Source of the DNA: Symsagittifera roscoffensis
Lineage: Eukaryota; Xenacoelomorpha; Acoela; Convolutidae
Direction: 5' to 3'
Assembly: GCF_963678635.1 (NCBI RefSeq)
Contig: NW_026971278.1
Coordinates: forward strand, 103,393-167,392
Length of the DNA: 64,000 bases
The notes under the pieces: model-generated
Told to the model about the DNA's origin: nothing
What the model saw: only the letters and a program-made list of their open reading frames with translations
Database searches by the model: none
Shown: positions 1 through 11,600 of the stretch, in pieces
How positions within the stretch are numbered: position 1 is the stretch's first letter
How the letters are laid out: each line of letters begins with the position of its first letter
Program-made: the position numbers and the translations under genes

Positions 1-1307
1 TCGGAGTCGTCCTTGAATTCTTTTGGCTTCTTGAATGTCTTTCTCGTTTTTCCCTCTCTCCTGTCGCTCGAGTCAGTGTTCCTCGTGGCGAAGGCCTCTA
101 GAGTCCTGTTCATCATCTCCCAAGTGCTGGCCCATGTCATAGCATCCGGTCCTGTGTTGCTGTTAGCTGTTGCATCTCCCGGACCTGTCGTTGTATTCGA
201 CGTTCCATTCTTCATTATTGTTTTCGCAGCTGTTGGTGCTATGCTTATCGCATCCCTGGTTAAGGGCAACGGCGTCGATTGCCGTTTGTTCCTTTGTGGT
301 TCTACAAAGTCAACTCTGGTGCCTTGCGTACGATCCGCTGCCGGTCTTTCTTGTGGAGTAGAACCTCTCAAGATTGCATCCAACTTCGCCTGTATTGCAC
401 ACGAACTCTCGGCTTGACTCTTGCTCATTGTGTCCATTCTCCTTTCCAGGCTCCCTAATTGGCTGTTGACATCATCATATCGGTTCTTCAACTGTTGCAT
501 GTCTGTTTTGATGTTCTTTTCTCGTTCTTCATTGGTGGCTTCTACCTTATCTGACATTTACTTGAGTCTCTCCTCTGTTGCCTTAGCTAGGTTAAAATAA
601 CTGTCTAGATACTCGTGCTTGTTGTATCTTATCTCCTTTTTTATCACCTCTCTGTCTTCTTCACTGTTCTTAAGTCTTTTGTCGATCTGATTTAATTTCG
701 CCAACAAGTCGCCCAGCTCAATGGTAGTCTCTTCATGGTCAGCCGTCGGTTTCTCTTCGGCCGTAGCCTCTGCTTTAGCTTGTTCCTCATTCTGGCCGGC
801 TTCTGTCGCCCTTGTGCTCACTGTACCAAATGTTCGTGCTCTTTCTGTTTTTGGTTCTTCAGTCACGTTTTCTTTCGATTTGAGTCCGACCATCATTGCA
901 AACTTGTCTGTGAAGGATGTCTTTTTCACTTGAGAGTCGTTTTTCACAGTCTCTCGGGTATTGCCTGTTGTGTCTTCCAATGCGTCTATTCGTGAAAACT
1001 CCACGGTTTTTGGACTTTGGTCTTCCACGTGGGGCATCGGTGTGGATTCCGTTGTCCTCTTCTCCACTTCATCTACGCTCTGGTCTGGTGTCTCTAGGTC
1101 GATTTCGATTGTGGGCTCCACCTGTTTTTCCCCCACATCTTCTCGTTTCTTGCTCTCGGTGCCACTCCTCGTACTGACCATGTTAACTGAAAAGTTCTTC
1201 TTTGTTATCTTTGGGCCTGTTGATGTCGTTCCGCGCAGCGATGAATTATATTTCGTGTTTGATCCACTTGACCTTTTTTCGAGCACCGGTACCCTACTCC
1301 GCCTCAT
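1..1307 (-). pseudogene. Element C gag, N-terminal part, cut by the window edge
   Basis: Reads leftward from ATG at 1305-1307 (begins MRRSRVPVLEKR). An in-frame TAA at 558-560 interrupts it; the same frame then stays open from 557 to the window edge. The protein is hydrophilic and rich in E, K, S and T, with coiled-coil-like stretches. Two things show it is gag: an early MVSTRSGT motif parallels MVETRSQ in the gag of element A, and near the edge it has an MNRTLEAFATR...KTFKKPK segment that matches LNRSLETFLTR...RVFKKPR just before the capsid domain of A. The capsid, protease and pol parts lie outside the window. The single stop suggests a decayed copy, although a sequencing error cannot be excluded. 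Confidence 0.75.
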
Positions 1308-1620
1308 TATTTCTATTTACAACTGCTTTTATTTACAATTTTATTATATACACGATTCTATTCTAAGAATAAAAAAAATAATAAAACAAAAAAAAATTTT
1401 TGTGGTAACAAATTTTGTACAACGTGTTAAAAACCTTGTTGTAGCTCTCTTTCTAAAACCTTTGAAAAATTTCCCTTAATGTGGTCTCAACCGTACCTAT
1501 TTCGATTTGTCTTATTTTGTCTTAAGACACACTTGTTGTAATTTTACTTCAATTTTTATACCGTCCCAAGACTATTCGTCACTATCACAGTACTCTCCGC
1601 TAGTGTCCTAAGACCCTTGT

Positions 1621-2333
1621 ACCAAGGCCACTGTTCCAAGACTACTGTCCCAAGACTAGTGTCCCAAGACTACTGTCCCAAGACTAGTGTCCCAAGGCTA
1701 GTGTCCCAAGACTACTGTCCCAAGACTACTGTCCCAAGACTAGTGTCCCAAGGGTAGTGTCCCAAGACCAGTGTCCCAAGGCTAGTGTCCCAAGACTACT
1801 GTCCCAAGACTAGTGTCCCAAGGCTAGTGTCCCAAGACTACTGTCCCAAGACTAGTGTCCCAAGGGTAGTGTCCCAAGACCAGTGTCCCAAGGCTGGTGT
1901 CCCAAGACTACTGTCCCAAGGCTAGTGTCCCAAGACTACTGTCCCAAGACCAGTGTCCCAAGACCAGTGTCCCAAGGCTAGTGTCCCAAGACTAGTGTCC
2001 CAAGACCCTTGTCCCAAGACCACTGTCCCAAGACCACTGTCCCAAGACCCTGTCCCAAGACCACTGTCCCAAGACCCTGTCCCAAGACCACTGTCCCAAG
2101 ACCCCTGTCCCAAGACCCTGTCCCAAGACCACTGTCCCAAGACCCTGTCCCAAGACCACTGTCCCAAGACCACTGTCCCAAGACCCTGTCCCAAGACCAC
2201 TGTCCCAAGACCCTTGTCCCAAGACCACTGTCCCAAGACCCTGTCCCAAGACCACTGTCTCAAGACCCTGTCCCAAGACCACTGTCCCAAGACTGCTCTG
2301 TCCCAAGACTTCTTCGGTACTGTCCCAAGACTC
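1621..2333 (-). repeat. Minisatellite, 14-15 bp unit, about 50 copies
   Basis: Tandem copies of a unit readable as GTCCCAAGACTACT on the plus strand (core CTTGGGACAGT on the element's sense strand). The left half alternates ACTACT/ACTAGT/GCTAGT spacers; the right half has shorter CCACT/CCCT spacers, so two sub-arrays with different higher-order patterns are visible. It starts roughly 310 nt upstream of gag. A diverged array with the same core occupies the same place in element D. Confidence 0.95.
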
Positions 2334-3157
2334 GTCACGGAGTGTCTTCCTCGTTGTAGGATCTTCTTGAATCACCGTACCTTGTACCACCACTCAAGCT
2401 CTAGTAAAATTTTTCCCAAAAACCCTCTCTTAAAAGCCAAATGCTGACCCCCCTCTTCTTTTTGGTTGTTTCTATTTCAATGTAGGTGCGCAGGTATCTT
2501 GTGATCACCTGTTCGTATAAAACCAAACACAAATCCTCACTAAAATGCAACAAAAATCTAAGTAAGAAAAATAATAAAAACAGAAAAATGAGTCCACCTG
2601 AAATTCAAAGGTGACCAATGTCTACCTTTCGTCTAAAAAATATGTCTGGTACCTAATTGCCACGCGTTTTCCTTCCCCCCTGCTAGCGATCTTATGGGGT
2701 ATTACAAAAACTGTCTATGTCCCTTGCCCCCTACCAATCCGACCAGGGTACCTTCCTTAACTCGAGTTCAAATTTCGATCTCCACCTAATATTACCAACG
2801 CGTGTTAATTTCTAATGTAACTAAGTCAACGATGTCGACTAATTAGTTACTCTAATTTCCCCCTTTTTACAATTTACAACCGCCAACCTCTAACTTAACC
2901 AGCCCCCCTTCTAACCTCCCCCCTTTTTAGCCCCCCTTCTTAAGCCTAAAATTACCTTAAGCGCCGGGTGCTAAACCTCTCAAGAGAAAACCGTAGACCT
3001 GTCTCCAGGCCTGCTCAAGTAAAAACGTTCCTCAAAACCGGGGGATGTCGCTTATCCTATTTTACACTTATCTCCTATAATGTAATGTGGATTTTAACGA
3101 TACCCGTTCTGCCCAACTTGAGAACTCGAGAATTGCCAAATCCTTCTTGGCTGCTTT

Positions 3158-3358
3158 CCCACTCGACTGGTCACCTGTTCCAGTCCAGTCTCCTATTGGT
3201 TCAGCTCAAGTGTTCCTGAACCACTTTCCCACTCGGCTGGTCACCTCTTCCAGTCAAGTCTCCTATTGGTTCAGCTCAAGTGTCCCTGAACCACTTTCCC
3301 ACTCGGCTGGTCACCTCTTCCAGTCAAGTCTCCTATTGGTCCAGCTAAGTTCCAAGCT
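3158..3358 (-). repeat. 70-bp tandem repeat, three copies
   Basis: Copies begin at 3158, 3228 and 3298 with CCCACTCG; the second and third are nearly identical and the first is slightly diverged. Reverse-complement relatives of the unit occur in the leader of element D near 61965 and 62123, so the repeat is a family feature of the leader and not a local accident. Confidence 0.9.
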
Positions 3359-3812
3359 ATCTGAAAACCCTTGACAACGCCCCACACTCGGGCACTTTAT
3401 TACGGTTACTGGGTTAAATTGCTAGGTTGATCGAAACGATCGAACTTGTAAAACAGTATGGGTATACTATTTAATTAATATAAAGGTTTGATCCAACTAA
3501 TCTGGTGTCAAAGTCACTGTCTTTTTTCGTTTTATGGTTTTTGTTCCTTTTTCTATTCTTTTTTGGTTTTTGTTTTGCTTTTTGTCTTTTTGCTCGTGTT
3601 TTTGTCCCCCTAGTTGCCCCCCTTTACTCGGTTAGCTAAGCCTCGTTCGGAGAGCGTACCAGGAAATTTTCTCGAGTTTTCTTAAAAAGCTATCACGGTA
3701 CAACCGGAAGGTTTGCACGTTCCTGTCGAACCGTACCGCCGGTACTCTAGAATGGGCATTCAGCCCGAAGCTGTCTCAAGTGGGTTCGACTCCGTAGTCT
3801 TGATGTCGTAAA

Positions 3813-3827
3813 CACCCAGGAGCGCCA
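3813..3827 (-). promoter_or_regulatory. Primer-binding site of element C
   Basis: On the minus strand the sequence is TGGCGCTCCTGGGTG, starting 11 nt after the LTR end. It begins with TGG and is complementary to a tRNA 3' end CACCCAGGAGCG-CCA, which fits eukaryotic tRNA-Asn with a GCTCCTG acceptor strand. The tRNA assignment comes from knowledge of tRNA sequences and was not checked by search. Confidence 0.7.
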
Positions 3828-3838
3828 TAAAAACACTA

Positions 3839-4752
3839 TGTAACATTCGTCTACTGCAGTCACACATGAGGCTTAAGAAAAATAGGCCCTATAACCACTG
3901 GCTCAAGGGTCAGGGACACCATCTCTTGTGTTTTTCTACCTCAAGAACGGTCGGAGCCAGTTCGGTTCGCTTGTGACATGAGACTACGACCCGTTACAGC
4001 TTAAAGGCTACTACTAAAATATCCCCCCACTCTAGAATTAGAAACGTCCCCATACTTAGGTCTCTAGATACCCAAAATACATGAACGCCGTTAAAAACCG
4101 GGTTGGAACAATCCGTTAAGTTACTTTTTATTAGACAGTGGAACTTTGATCCATTTCAGATGGATCAACCTAAAACTCGCCTTACCTCAACATAACAATT
4201 ATAAAACACACTCTAGGAATTTAAATTAAGTACTCACATTGTAGCACGCTCAAGAACCAGGAAGTAAATAAGTCGGTAAACAACTCAAGAATTAATAAAG
4301 TAACTAATATGAGTTTAATGTTAGTCAGTTTTAACAACAAGAACAAGTTTTTACTCTAGACTGCAAGTTCTCGTGAACCATTGGGACACTCTAGCTGTCC
4401 ACCTTTCCACCGAAGGTTCACTCTGGTCCAGTCAATAATAGTATTCCAATCGTGATAATCCAACTCGTGGGAATGCTCTCGTCTCTGTTTCAGATGGGAC
4501 AGCTCTACTCTAGGTTATTATTGCTTTCGAAATTGCGAATAGCAATTTCCCACCGATTTTTCTAGCAACTTTCCCGCGATTGTTACTCAATTGTTCTGAA
4601 ATTGTTCTGATCTCTTTTTCTGATTTTCAGTTCTCGCGAGAAAATCGTGCATGACAGGTTCCATTCGAAATTTTGAAAAATTAAATTTCACTCCAAAATC
4701 AAGCGTTTTTTTCTTCTCTCAAGGTCAAACCTCCAAATATGACCGACTGGCA
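3839..4752 (-). repeat. 5' LTR of element C, truncated at its start
   Basis: In minus orientation it ends TGTTACA at 3839-3845, as the LTRs of A, B and D do. It matches the LTR of D over most of its length, including the GTCGGTCATATTTGG segment and the GATCCAT stem-loop. The first roughly 150 bp present in D are missing: near 4741-4755 the match stops and a plus-strand LTR fragment of element B begins. Confidence 0.75.
4146..4168 (-). other. Stem-loop in LTR of C
   Basis: Perfect 9-bp inverted repeat TTGATCCAT / ATGGATCAA around a 5-nt loop. The counterparts in D (61171-61195) and the shorter version in A and B make this a conserved LTR structure. Confidence 0.6.
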
Positions 4753-4792
4753 CAAAAATGCAGATTCAGCATATTCGAAATTTTAGCAGTGA
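4753..4792 (+). repeat. Stub of the 5' LTR of element B
   Basis: ACAAAAATGCAG...TCAGCATATTCGAAATTT matches 58636-58672 near the start of the 3' LTR of B. The stub ends TTTTAGCAGTGA, and the sequence on the far side of element A (32227) resumes TGAACCTTCCG. Together they reproduce the continuous LTR text seen in the other copies, with TGA duplicated. This is what an insertion of A into the 5' LTR of B would leave. Confidence 0.75.
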
Positions 4793-5723
4793 TGTGACAT
4801 TCGACCAGAATGTGAAAAATGCAATCTCTGCAGAATTCGGAATTTTAGCAGTAAGCCTTCCGGATTGGTGGTTTTTAAGAACTAAGAGCGTTATTGGAAC
4901 GTTTGGCCAGACGGCGAGGGCTGGAATATTCTGGTATTTTAAAATTTCAAAAATTCGAATGATGACGACACATTTCTGAGAAATGCTGAAACGGCCATTT
5001 TAACAAAAAACGAGAAAGAAGAACACAACAACAACAATAGTTGCGCTGACGAGAACAACTTTATCGAAATTGAGGAAATCGAAATTGGAGAAGACGACAA
5101 CGAATTACAGAGAACGTTCCGAGTTGCAACTATTGTGCTGCTACAATAGTTGCAAGGCCGTTGCGAGCAACGGTGAAGGGTGGAAACCAGCCTTTCGTGT
5201 TATCGTGAAATCGAACTTAAGGAGCTTGATTCACCGGATTCAAGAATTCGGAAGGGTCTCGGGACGGAAAACTTTTATTGACTCGTGTGAACTTTTAGCA
5301 TCCTGTCATGTCCTGACTTGAATTTAATTGATATTTGGATTAGTTTTGACAAGGATGAGGTGCTAAGAGTTGGGGGGAAAGGGTTGATCCATCTTCGATG
5401 GAGATGATGATTTTTATCTACTGAACAAAAACAATAGTAATATAATAAGTAGTAGCCCTGTTTTAGGAGTGACCTCGTGGTCTGGGGATACTGAGACCCA
5501 GCCATGAGCTCACTAGTTGCATGTAATTAAGTTAATTTGAGCGTTCTGGTCGAAGCCGGAGAGCAATAACGTTTTTGTCGACCCGATGTTAGAAAGAACA
5601 CCGAAAAGTACTGGCTTGGTAGAGACGGTGAAAAACATGCAAAGCTCTGTTTAGACGCTAGCCAGTCGTCTTAAGACTTAGTTTTGTTATCCGTCGATAT
5701 GTATCTTCCGGGCGAATGTTACA
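4793..5723 (+). repeat. 5' LTR of element A
   Basis: 931 bp, TG...CA ends, nearly identical to 31292-32226. It contains several CTTCCGG / CGGAAGGG words, a stem-loop at 5388-5402 and an A/T-rich stretch with AATATAATAAG near 5430 that could serve polyadenylation. No clear TATA box was identified. Confidence 0.95.
5388..5402 (+). other. Stem-loop in LTR of A
   Basis: TCCATCTTCGATGGA forms a 6-bp stem with a 3-nt loop. The same text recurs in the 3' LTR of A and in both LTRs of B. The C/D family has a longer, sequence-related hairpin at the equivalent place, before the CCCTGTTTTTA segment. Confidence 0.55.
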
Positions 5724-5735
5724 TGTATGTTTTTA

Positions 5736-5750
5736 TGGCGCTCCTGGGTG
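5736..5750 (+). promoter_or_regulatory. Primer-binding site of element A
   Basis: TGGCGCTCCTGGGTG, starting 12 nt after the LTR. It is complementary to a 3' end that fits tRNA-Asn plus CCA. The identical 15-mer occurs in C and B, and a one-mismatch version in D. Confidence 0.75.
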
Positions 5751-7317
5751 TTATTCTTTTATAACATCATGACCGGCGGAACCGTTAACGAGCACTCCGC
5801 GCCGAGCGGATGCTCACATTAACGCCCTTAATAGGCCTAAACCGCCGGGGCGGAAGGGTAGTTCGGAACGCGGAGGCCTTCCGGATTGCCGTGAATAGTT
5901 TTTTAACCTAGTTAAGACCGAAAATTCACGAACCAGGAAGGGTGGGGGGATCGGCCGTCTCCTCGTCCCCTGAGTGGTTGGTGACCAAAAACACTTAAAG
6001 ATATAAGTAAAACCAAACAAAAAATAGTATAGTACCCAAGAAAAACAAAAAACATGAAAAAAATAACCGAAAAAACCAAAAACAGTTAAAAAGTAAAAAA
6101 TCAGTAGAAATCATCCCCCCAGACAAGATGTGATTCAACCCCCCCGTTTGTTGTTGATAGATATATTGTTGTTACAGGCATTTATATCAGTCAGGATTGT
6201 TACGATCAATTTTGTGGCCCGTTTGTGAGGCTTGTACTGTAGGGTTATTTGAGCATTTAAGCACGTTAATGATAAATTGCGCTCAATCCGGAAGGGTCAG
6301 CTGATTTGCGCTCAATTCGGAAGGGTCTTGGGTGAAGACCGATCCGGCAAGCAAAACAAGGAGCAACAAGAAGGGGCTCAACGACAACAACAATCGACTG
6401 TTGGGTATCGTTAACAAGTTTTGTAGCCCTTTTGGTACAAAAAGTAAAATAGTAACCTGTGGGGGGCTCGACAGTGCTGCACTGTAGTGACCCTTCACCG
6501 AACTGCGAATATCCGAGTTAAGCACCTTAATTCGGATAATAAACAAACCCGGAGGGGTATAGTATTACTAATATTACTACTTATATAGCCTATATTAATA
6601 GTCTTATATCGTTTTTCAGTGAAAAACAACGAAAACAGACCGGTTTTTAGGGTCAAAACAGCGATATTTTGATCCCCCCACAAGTCGCGATTTTTGAGAT
6701 ATCGATCTTTTTTGAAACGGAAAAAAGCGCTAAGTTAGTGTGTTACATCGTAACTGCACTACTGTAATAAGTAGAACCGGTTAACTTTAGTTCGGAAGTG
6801 GTTGGAACTAGTTTGGTACCAAAAACCAAATTTTCCCATTTTTTGATAGTAAAAATAGTTGTTCGGACAACGTCCACTAGTGAATCTACGAGTTTTAAAA
6901 CCCGCTACCCGAAAGCCTTCCGGGTTGCAGAGAAATCGAACATAACGTGTTTGATTTGGTGGATTCATCAATCCGGAGGGGTCCAGGTACATAGTTTTTC
7001 GCAAATTTTTTCTACAAAAGCGTTTTAGATCGGGTCTTTTGCATTGAACTAGAAGAGTATAGGCCTTCTGAGCTCAGATCAATAATTTTTAGGTCGAAAG
7101 GACCAGATTTGCGGAAAAAGTTAGGCGGAACCTATAAGAGAGAAAATTTTTGAGTTTGGAAAAAAGACGTTTTGGTTAATAACTTTGGAACTACAGAGCA
7201 TATCGAGTTGATCTTGGTACCAATAGATCAGAGATTAGCTGAGCTTACTGACAGGATCGGGAAATTTCCCGGAAAAACGAGCGAGAAAATTTTTTGAAAT
7301 TGTTTTTAGCAAATTAC

Positions 7318-7866
7318 ACAAATCCGGAGGGGTACACCCTTCACGTTTTATAAATTTTTCTGAAAAACCCTTAGACCCCTACCAAAAGGTAATAGCGGTT
7401 GAATAAAGTAACTTTAGGCCATTCTAGACCAAAAGGGAGGGCTAAGGGCACAGCAAAAGCTTAATAGAGTCGAAATTAGGCAAGTGATAAGACCATTCAC
7501 CGTTAGTGTGAATTGTCAAATAAGTGCCTTAACTTCAATCCGGAGGGGTCTAGGAAAGGACCCTATACCCTTCCCAGTTAATTCAAACAGCATAAAAGCA
7601 ACGCAGAACGTATCCGGAGGGGTATAAGCTGAAATTAAGAAAACTACGAAAAGCTACTTTGACAGAGCTAAGGGCTCCGAATCCGGAGGGGTCTACTTTC
7701 CACAAAACCGGAGGGGTCCGAATCCGGAGGGGTCTTATAGTTGCTAATTCGGAGGGGTCCAAATCCGGAGGGGTCTACTATTAACTAACTCGGAGGGGTC
7801 CCAATCCGGAGGGGTCTATATTCTGACAGTCCGGAAGGGTCCTATTTGTGCCAATCCGGAGGGGTA
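7318..7866 (+). repeat. Cluster of AATCCGGAGGGGTC motifs
   Basis: About twelve copies of (A)ATCCGGAGGGGT[CA] at irregular spacing, densest from 7680 to 7866 where they fall every 15-40 bp. Single copies lie earlier at about 6285, 6311, 6550 and 6970, and a CGGAAGGGTC version lies in the LTRs. The spacing is irregular, unlike a simple tandem array, so the motif itself may be a binding site or an RNA element. The dense part is missing from B because of its leader/gag deletion. Confidence 0.85.
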
Positions 7867-8641
7867 TTATTTTATTAAGGACTTAGGTAAACGAAAGAAA
7901 GACTAAAAAGCGAGAGGTATTAGGTTATTAATACACAGGCTAGGTATCAGTGACTGCACTGGTAACTTGCCTTTCAAAAAGAACCAGACTAATACAAAAC
8001 AGGTCCGAACTCGGATATTCGCGACACTAAGTCTAAATCAAAAAGAGCGTGACTCATTGGTGTGGATTGAAACATAATACGTTTTTGGGAAAAGTGACTG
8101 CCCTGAGGATTTTAGTAGGTCTAGCTCGGGCAGTCCGAAGGCAGATAGGTAACACAGTACTCGGTGGGTGCAATAGACGCCCACTTGAGAAAATTACTGC
8201 CTTCAAAGTTTTGTCTGTTTGGTGCAGCACCAAGCAGGGAAAGCTTTTTCTTTAAAAGACAGGTTCGACTATTGTACTGCGACCGACTAAGAGTACAAGA
8301 CACATACGTTTTTTTATATATACATTCATATTGTGTCAATATATATTTTTGTTTTTGATTTTAAATCAACGTAAACTGTGCTTGATTGGGTAGTGAATAC
8401 ACTATCTTTTAAATTGACTGATAACATCATATTGTGCTAGTTTCCAGATCTTTGGACCGGTAATCGGTTAGTGTGAATAAATTTTGTACAAACTGTACTC
8501 TGACAACATACAGGGATTCGTGGTCACTATTTAATAGAATCTGGTGAAATTTATTGTGTTGTGTTATTATTATTGTTAATAAAACTATAAGGTCTCTAGC
8601 AATTAAGTCAAGAGTAGGCATAGGAAAGTGACAAATAGAGA

Positions 8642-11600
8642 ATGAGTTTAGACAAGTCAAGGATACCAAAACGAGGTAATAGCTCTAGGAAATTCATACC
8701 TGAAAAGCAAAGAAAAACGATGACCGATCCTTTTGTGGATTGGATCAAGCGATCCCGGTCTGACAAAAGGGGGACGGTTTCAGGCAGAATGGTTGAAACG
8801 AGAAGTCAAAAGACCTCAGAAGAGCGAAGAGAACTGTTAGAAGTGGAGGTCAATACGGACCATACCATGAATGACAACCAGGAAGTGAATGAACTGGAAG
8901 GGAGAGGCAGAAGGCTGGCGAGTGAATCTACCCCGGTAGAACAAGGCAATGATTTTGCCACTTCCACCGGGACATTGGATCGAGAGGAGATGTCGGAACT
9001 GTCCGACATCTCAACTGAAGTAACGGCAACTAGAAGATCTCCGACAGACAACACTATGATGGCAGGCGGAACGGGGAAACAAACAACGTCATCATCATTC
9101 TCAGAAAGAATGAAGAACACCTTCGGAAACATCTTTCCATTCAGCATGGGAGGAGGAGCAGGAAACGATGGTGAGTCTCAGGAGGAAGAAGATGAAGAGG
9201 AGCAAGGGGACTCTGGATCTCAAGTAAGCCTCAATAGTTCGATCCAGGAGAGTGAGGCACACGTCGGAAGAGAGACTGGAACCATGGACAAATTTGGTGT
9301 AGTGACAACGATAAGCAAAGAGGCAAACACACCAGGCCAGTCAAAAGACTTCGCGATTAGAGCAAGTTCGGAGCCACAACCTGGTGAGAATAAAACCAGA
9401 GGGCTCGGCAACGCGTTAATTGATCCTGAAATAAATAAAGAAAAGACGTTGAAGCAGATAGTCAAGGCCCGGATCTCGACAAGCACGAAGTTACCTGGGA
9501 CCGACAGGGTTACACCACCACTAGTAACGCCACTCGTGGATAACGGGGCAGCACTAGAGGAAGCCTTAAACAACATAGTGGACAGTTTAGGAGAACAAAA
9601 CGAGCAAATGTCAATAAGGATGAGTGAACTAGAAAGAGCAGTTCACATTGAGAGGGAAAGGCTGCGGGAAGAAATAAACCGCAACAGACAAGAAGTTGAC
9701 AGGAGCGAAAAACGCTTGAAAGAGAGAACGGATGAACACATGACGAGGAACTTGTCGCGAATGACAAGAGAGGCGGAACAGAGGGAGTTACGCTTAAGAG
9801 CCGACATGGAGAAGTTAAGAATTCAGCAAGAGCAGTCTCTTGGGACTCTTGACACAAAGACAGATGCGATGATGGAGAGGCGAACTCAGGCTATCATGGA
9901 TAGGTTGGACGGGCTACTAAGCAGCAAGAGTGGACCAAAAGAAGGAGAACCGAATTCGGGAGGTCCCAGCAGGGAACCGAGGGTGAACTTCAATGAACAT
10001 CAAAGGAGGAAGACGTATGGATCCACTAGAGGCAGGGGCAGTTCATCAGGCTATGCCACAAGGGGTAATACAGCATGGGGCCCGAAGAGTAGAGCAAATT
10101 CAACGGGGAACAGACAGACCTCTAACGAACGACCAACGCAAGGCACACATGCGACTGGGAGAAGTGATTCCGGCAACAGGGGGCATGCAAGCCCGAAGAG
10201 GAGTCATGTAGGTCAAGAGGGAAACACTCACGGCGATTCGGATTGCAGGGATGCACCTCATACAGAGCCTTCGACGAGGTGTGAGGACACTCAAGCAGGA
10301 CAATCAAGGGATGCTACGGCAATGGCCACAGCATTTGAACCCCTAAACAGGTCTTTGGAGACATTCCTGACAAGGTTATCAAGAACCAATGAACGCAGTG
10401 AGAAGTCCAGAAGAGTCTTTAAGAAACCAAGATGCTACAAAGACGAATCTGATGGCTGTATTGATACCCGGATAGAGGTAATGAAGCTGCATTTCGAGGA
10501 AGAGGACTTGTCGGAGAGACAGGAATGCAGCGCGCTCGCCAGCAACTTAGAAGGGACAGCCCTGAACTGTTTCATGGCCAAGAAACAGTATCAACGTGAC
10601 ACTGCTGAGAAAATCTTCGAAATCTTGTTAAACCGTTTCGGATCAGGGGTGCAGGGGCACCAGGCGATGATACGCTTCGAGAAACGGAGGCAACGAGAAG
10701 ATGAAACAATAGACAAGTTTCTCGATGATTTGGAAATGCTGAGAAGACGCAGCCAACCGGATGAGTCAAACCGAAGGATGAACCTGGCCGTAGCCTCAAA
10801 ATTCATCGATGGCGTGAAAAATGATGAACTTCGTACGATGCTAGCAACGCATTACACACCACTATCAACTAATGCGCCAACACCGGAGGAGTTGAGGCTC
10901 AAATCAAAAGAGTATCTTTTGTTGAAACCTCCTTCGAGATCTGGATATTACAAGAACAATTATGGAAATTTTAACAACGGACCAGCAAACCAAGGGAACA
11001 ATTGGTACAAACCGAGGGATGATATGGACAAGAGACGTTCTTGTGCTAATTGCAGTTCAACAGACCATCATGTGTCAGCATGCCCAACTTACAAACAAGG
11101 CATGAAAGCAATAGGCTTTAGCCTCGAGGACGAAGATGCGTCAGAGTTGGATCATGAGGATTTCATGAGAGGAGTAATTGCGAAATTCGGCCCGAGGTGT
11201 TTCTTTTGTAACTTGGAAGGTCATTTTAAATCAGATTGTCCGCAATTCTGGGATGCAGTGGCATACATCAAGCATCCAAGACATGAAGAAGCTTTGTCAG
11301 GAGTGAAAGCCAGCAAGGCTCGACTTTTGAGTGAAGCGGAGGCACGCAGAAAGGATAAACCTCAAGAGCTGGTGGCAAAGAAGATGCAAGCGGTAACAGA
11401 GGAAGCACGTGAGCCGGAACCAGCAACTGCGGCTGAGGACTTCAAGATCGATTATAAGGCAGCCGCAAGGGACGCTCTAAATAGAGTACAACAGGAATTG
11501 GTGACGAAGGAGATCGAACAAAAAGTGAAACTTGAACTGGAAAATGAAAAGCTTCAGGAGCAATTGAATACCTTCGAAGCAACGGAGTTCGAGGAGGCGA

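Larger units (their letters stand above)
1308..3838 (-). other. 5' leader of element C
   Basis: Untranslated leader between the primer-binding site and gag of the minus-strand element. It holds a short-period array next to gag (1621-2333), a 70-bp tandem repeat (3158-3358) and, near the PBS, a T-rich tract (about 3520-3610) that is the reverse complement of the A-rich tract in element D. No convincing gene is present: the ORFs over the arrays are repeat translations on both strands. The sequence is recognisably the reverse complement of 61504-63873. Confidence 0.7.
5724..8641 (+). other. 5' leader of element A
   Basis: 2.9 kb between the LTR and gag. It contains the PBS, an A-rich tract (about 6000-6110) followed by C-runs, a segment repeated in the leader of B (6280-6800), and a cluster of CCGGAGGGGTC words (7318-7866). 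The ORFs in it are short and not conserved in frame with B. I see no gene here; a splice donor for the downstream gene could lie in it but none stands out. Confidence 0.7.

Noticed and set aside
1922-2447. Long ORFs on both strands over the minisatellite (SQDHCPKT and LGTVVLGQ repeats)
   Set aside because: They are translations of a short tandem repeat in all frames; not protein genes.
4758-4979. Small ORF across the LTR start, and similar 60-95 codon ORFs in the LTRs (5070-5321, 31572-31823, 32367-32654, 58802-59020)
   Set aside because: They overlap LTR boundaries or LTR bodies and are not kept in frame between the families; chance ORFs in repeated sequence.
5736-5790. tRNA gene near the LTR end
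   Set aside because: Only the 15-nt complement of a tRNA 3' end is present, with no cloverleaf; it is a primer-binding site.
7318-7866. CRISPR-like array
   Set aside because: The motif is short, irregularly spaced and mutated, in an animal retroelement leader; no cas genes.
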